A stretch of 64,000 nucleotides of DNA, taken from NCBI RefSeq assembly GCF_018596315.1, contig NZ_JAHEAG010000009.1, forward strand, positions 124,001 to 188,000, in the 5' to 3' direction. Of this stretch, positions 60,980 to 64,000 are shown piece by piece. The notes beneath the pieces were generated by a model. The model ran no database searches. It was not told where the DNA came from and worked only from the letters and a program-made list of their open reading frames with translations. The stretch comes from Bradyrhizobium sp. SRL28. GTDB lineage: Bacteria > Pseudomonadota > Alphaproteobacteria > Rhizobiales > Xanthobacteraceae. A program made the translations under genes and the position numbers. Each line of letters starts with the position of its first letter. The first letter of the stretch is position 1.

Positions 60980-63900
60980 TCACGCCGCCGCCCGATCGGA
61001 GATGCGCGAGAGCGGATAGCGCTCCAGCACTTTGCCCAGGATTGCCGGCCCGAAAGCGTCCGTCGGCACGAACATGCGCAGCTTCCACGAGATGATTTCG
61101 TGGAACAGGCCATAGGCTCGCAGCCGGTCCCGCATCGCGTCGGTAGAACCGGACAGTTCGATGCGGTTCACGCCCATGACGCGGACGCGACGAAGTTGCA
61201 GGCCTTCGGCCAGATCGAGCACGGTCTTGCCATCCATCAGCGCCGTAAAGGCCCCGTCCGGCGTCAACGTCGCCATACCGGTTGAAAGTGCGCCCGCGAC
61301 CCAAGCCGGCGAGACCTGGCGGCCAATGATGCGCTCGCCGGTATCCAGTTGGAGCCGGTAGACCCGCGTCGACTCGTTGGGCAGGCGCTTCCAGATCGGT
61401 AACAACAATCCACACACGATGTGGATCTCGCTGTCGGTGAATTCCGGTACCTCGGCAACCTCCGCGGTCCAGACACGCGAAAAGGTCTCGCGGTCGGTCT
61501 CCTGCCAGTGGGTCTGTGGCATCATCGCCAACGCGACAGTTGGATGCTCCATCGGTCGAATGAGACGCACCCGGCGTTCGACCTCACCGTCGTCAGTCAT
61601 CAGACTGCGAGCCGGTACCTGCACTGCCGCTCGTCTCGACTGGCTGTTGACCAGGAGCACGGCGCGCGGATCGGCGAGACGATTGAGCGCGTCGTCGAGG
61701 GTAACGGGTCTGTTGCGATCACGTTGGGTGATCGTCAGCAGACGGGTCTCGGCCGACCTGCCGGGATGGGTGTAGATGGTCTGCCGATCGGCGATGGCAA
61801 AGGACTCTGCCGTGAGCGTTTCCAATCCGACATCATAGGTACCGCTTGCGATCGCCCCCTCGATGCGCGAGGTCAGCAATTGTTCGAAAGCCGTGAACAG
61901 GATGTTCTGCAGATCGATAGTCATCGCCAGCAGACGGTTGAGGAAGGTCGTGATCGGCGGCAATTCGTCCCTGATGCCGTTGGCATCCATAAGCTTGAGC
62001 CCTGTGGTATCCTCAAACGTCTGGAGTGAACAATCCTCGACCTTGCCCATGACAAGGAGAACGTAGAGCTGCCGCAGGGCATCGCGGGCATAGTGGCTCT
62101 CCAAATTGTCCTCGGATCTGAACAACCCCTGCCCGCCGGTCTGGCGCTGGCCTTTGGTGATGGCGCCGAGGGTGTCGAGACGCCGCGCGATGGTCGAGAG
62201 AAAGCGCTTCTCGGCCTTCACGTTGGTCGCGATCGGGCGGAACAGCGGCGGCTGCACCTGGTTGGTGCGGTTGGTACGGCCAAGGCCCTGAATGGCGGCA
62301 TCGGCCTTCCATCCGGCCTCAAGAAGGTAGTGAACCCGAAGGCGCCGGTTTTTGGCTGACAGCTCCGCATGATAGCTGCGTCCGGTACCGCCTGCTTCGG
62401 AGAAAACGAGGATGCGCTTGTCGTCATCCATGAACGCCTGGGTTTCGGCGAGATTCGCCGAACCCGCGCGGTTCTCGACCACGAGCCGATCGATGCGATC
62501 GGCGCCCCGCTTGCGAACGATCCGGCGCGAACGGCCGGTGACTTCGGCCACCATGTCGGTGCCGAAGCGCTGAACGATCTGATCGAGCGCGCCGTGGACA
62601 GGCGTTAACGAGGCGAGTTTTTCGATCAGCCGGTCGCGGCGCGCGACGGCGTCCCGACACTGCACTGGCTGGCCGTCACGGTATACCGGCCGTGACGACA
62701 AATTGCCCTCGCTGTCGGTGAAGGGCTCGTAGAGCTGGGTCGGGAACGAATGCGCGAGATAATCCAGCACGTATTCGCGCGGGGTAATGTCGACCTGGAC
62801 GTCGCCCCATTCCTCGGTCGGAATTTCGGCGAGCCGCCGTTCCATCAGCGCCTCGCCGGTCGAAACAATCTGGATCACGGCGGCATGGCCCGCCGCAAGA
62901 TCGCGATCAATGGCTGCGATCAGCGACGGCGTCTTCATCGCCGTAATGAGGTGGTTGAAGAAACGCTGCTTGGCGCTCTCAAAGGCGGAGCGCGCGGCGG
63001 ACTTCGCCTGCGCGTTCAAAGTGCCGGTGGAGCCGGTGATGTTGGCCGCCTGCATCGCCGCATCGAGATTGTTATGGATGACGCTGAACGCGCCCGCATA
63101 AGCGTCATAGATGCGAATCTGCTCGTCGGTGAGCGTATGCTCAACCAGTTCGTATTCGACGCCCTCATATGACAGCGATCTGGCGGCATAGAGACCGAGC
63201 GCCTTGAGATCGCGCGCCAGCACTTCCATCGCCGCGAGACCACCGGCCTCAATCGCCTCAACGAACTCCGCGCGGGTGGCGAATGGGAAATCTTCGCCGC
63301 CCCACAGTCCAAGCCGCTGCGCATAGGCGAGATTGTGGACCGTAGTGGCGCCGGTCGCCGAGACGTAGACGATGCGCGCGTTCGGCAAGGCATGTTGCAG
63401 GCGAAGCCCCGCGCGGCCTTGTTGTGAAGCGGTCGCGCCGCCACGTTCACCTTTCCCGCCCGCCGCATTCTGCATCGCGTGAGACTCGTCGAAAATGATC
63501 ACGCCGTCGAAATCCCTGCTCAACCATTCAACGATTTGCCGGACCCGAGAAACCTTCTCGTCACGCGCGTCGGAACGTAGCGTGGCGTAGGTCGTGAAAA
63601 GGATGCCCTGCGCCAGACGGATCGGTGTGCCCTGACGGAAACGCGAGAGCGGTGTCACCAGCAGGCGTTCCTGGCCGAGTGCGGACCAGTCACGCTGGGC
63701 GTCCTCGATCAGCTTGTCGGATTTGCTGACCCACACTGTACGGCGGCGACCCTTGAGCCAGTTGTCGAGCAGGATACCGGCGACCTGACGGCCCTTGCCG
63801 GCGCCAGTTCCATCACCAAGAAACCAGCCACGCCGAAACTGGACGGCGTTCTCGGCGTCCGCGGGCGCGGCCGAGACGAAATCGAACGTCTCGTCGACCG

Positions 63901-64000
63901 TCCATGATCCCTGGAGAGTGCCGCCATGGGCTTCGCCGGCATAGATCACGGATTCAAGCTGTGCATCCGACAGCAGGCCGTCCGACACCACATTCGCGGG
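60980..64000 (-). CDS. Strawberry-notch-type helicase, N-terminus outside window
   Basis: At least 1003 residues are visible; the frame continues past the right edge. The visible part begins in the helicase domain (QLESVIYAGEAHGGTL, FLGDGTGAGKGRQVAG as Walker A, DFDGVIIFDESHAMQN as the DESH box, IVYVSATGATTVHNLAYAQR). It goes on to the strawberry-notch C-terminal half (RILVFSEAGGTGRSYHAELS, LEAGWKADAAIQGLGRTNRT, and the SBNO C-domain to the end). Full-length relatives of about 1400 residues in conjugative elements often carry an N-terminal methyltransferase-like domain, which cannot be checked here. Its role in the element is unknown; anti-restriction or replication support has been suggested for the family. 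The next gene is coupled with a one-base gap. Confidence 0.9.
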   Translation of the reverse strand, partial: PANVVSDGLLSDAQLESVIYAGEAHGGTLQGSWTVDETFDFVSAAPADAENAVQFRRGWFLGDGTGAGKGRQVAGILLDNWLKGRRRTVWVSKSDKLIEDAQRDWSALGQERLLVTPLSRFRQGTPIRLAQGILFTTYATLRSDARDEKVSRVRQIVEWLSRDFDGVIIFDESHAMQNAAGGKGERGGATASQQGRAGLRLQHALPNARIVYVSATGATTVHNLAYAQRLGLWGGEDFPFATRAEFVEAIEAGGLAAMEVLARDLKALGLYAARSLSYEGVEYELVEHTLTDEQIRIYDAYAGAFSVIHNNLDAAMQAANITGSTGTLNAQAKSAARSAFESAKQRFFNHLITAMKTPSLIAAIDRDLAAGHAAVIQIVSTGEALMERRLAEIPTEEWGDVQVDITPREYVLDYLAHSFPTQLYEPFTDSEGNLSSRPVYRDGQPVQCRDAVARRDRLIEKLASLTPVHGALDQIVQRFGTDMVAEVTGRSRRIVRKRGADRIDRLVVENRAGSANLAETQAFMDDDKRILVFSEAGGTGRSYHAELSAKNRRLRVHYLLEAGWKADAAIQGLGRTNRTNQVQPPLFRPIATNVKAEKRFLSTIARRLDTLGAITKGQRQTGGQGLFRSEDNLESHYARDALRQLYVLLVMGKVEDCSLQTFEDTTGLKLMDANGIRDELPPITTFLNRLLAMTIDLQNILFTAFEQLLTSRIEGAIASGTYDVGLETLTAESFAIADRQTIYTHPGRSAETRLLTITQRDRNRPVTLDDALNRLADPRAVLLVNSQSRRAAVQVPARSLMTDDGEVERRVRLIRPMEHPTVALAMMPQTHWQETDRETFSRVWTAEVAEVPEFTDSEIHIVCGLLLPIWKRLPNESTRVYRLQLDTGERIIGRQVSPAWVAGALSTGMATLTPDGAFTALMDGKTVLDLAEGLQLRRVRVMGVNRIELSGSTDAMRDRLRAYGLFHEIISWKLRMFVPTDAFGPAILGKVLERYPLSRISDRAAA

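Overview
The window looks like a high-GC alphaproteobacterial genome of the Bradyrhizobium/Rhodopseudomonas/Afipia group (order Hyphomicrobiales). This is inferred from protein character: an lpiA-acvB operon, a FixJ-type regulator, DUF1614 and DUF2274 proteins, a giant Ser/Thr-kinase-like/ATPase/histidine kinase, and a conjugation module of the ICEMlSymR7A type. No rRNA gene, intact tRNA gene, CRISPR array or integrase gene is visible.

Left part (about 1-35.7 kb) is chromosomal or old island DNA with many decayed pieces. It holds the end of a FixJ-type response regulator, a DUF1614 membrane protein, several small Bradyrhizobium-style hypothetical proteins, and a peptide-type ABC importer (6.3-11.8 kb) in which one permease is fused to one ATPase. 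It continues with lpiA-acvB (lysyl-phosphatidylglycerol synthesis and turnover), a DegP protease, an 1842-residue kinase-like/ATPase/GAF/PAS/histidine kinase, a GlcG-type secreted protein, a glutathione-independent formaldehyde dehydrogenase beside a frameshifted HD-domain gene, and a three-gene EmrB/EmrA/NodT-like efflux operon. Scattered among these are remnants: an IS30 transposase, an NDH-2 fragment, a cupin, a peptide-ABC ATPase, and a dispersed repeat ending in a degenerate tRNA-Ser 3' end. One copy of that repeat has grown into a (GA)24 tract.

Right part (about 35.7 kb to the window end) is the backbone of an integrative conjugative element, nearly all on the minus strand. Read in the direction of transcription it runs: a strawberry-notch helicase (cut by the window edge), a Toprim protein, DUF2493, a small membrane protein and DUF736. 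Next come a divergent regulatory pair (XRE repressor and stand-alone DUF2285 protein, QseC/QseM-like), a DUF6499/DUF2285 pair in +1 frames (FseA-like) and an excisionase-like HTH (RdfS-like). These are followed by RepA with iteron-like repeats, DUF2840, the TraF peptidase, a long intergenic candidate oriT, the relaxase, a ribbon-helix-helix protein, an inserted MFS transporter, the TraG coupling protein, a second ribbon-helix-helix protein, and trbBCDEJ-trbK-alt-trbLFGI. A frameshifted DUF2274 gene lies against a truncated LysR gene at the left junction.

The observations most worth pursuing are: the FseA-like +1 overlap at a UGA-C stop; two paralogous long stem-loops placed about 110 nt before the start codons of the DUF736 and DUF2493 genes, with conserved outer stems and different but still paired inner stems; the ABC importer whose two ATPase domains have complementary losses, predicting one canonical and one degenerate ATP site; the iterons beside repA; and the tRNA-Ser-tailed repeat family.
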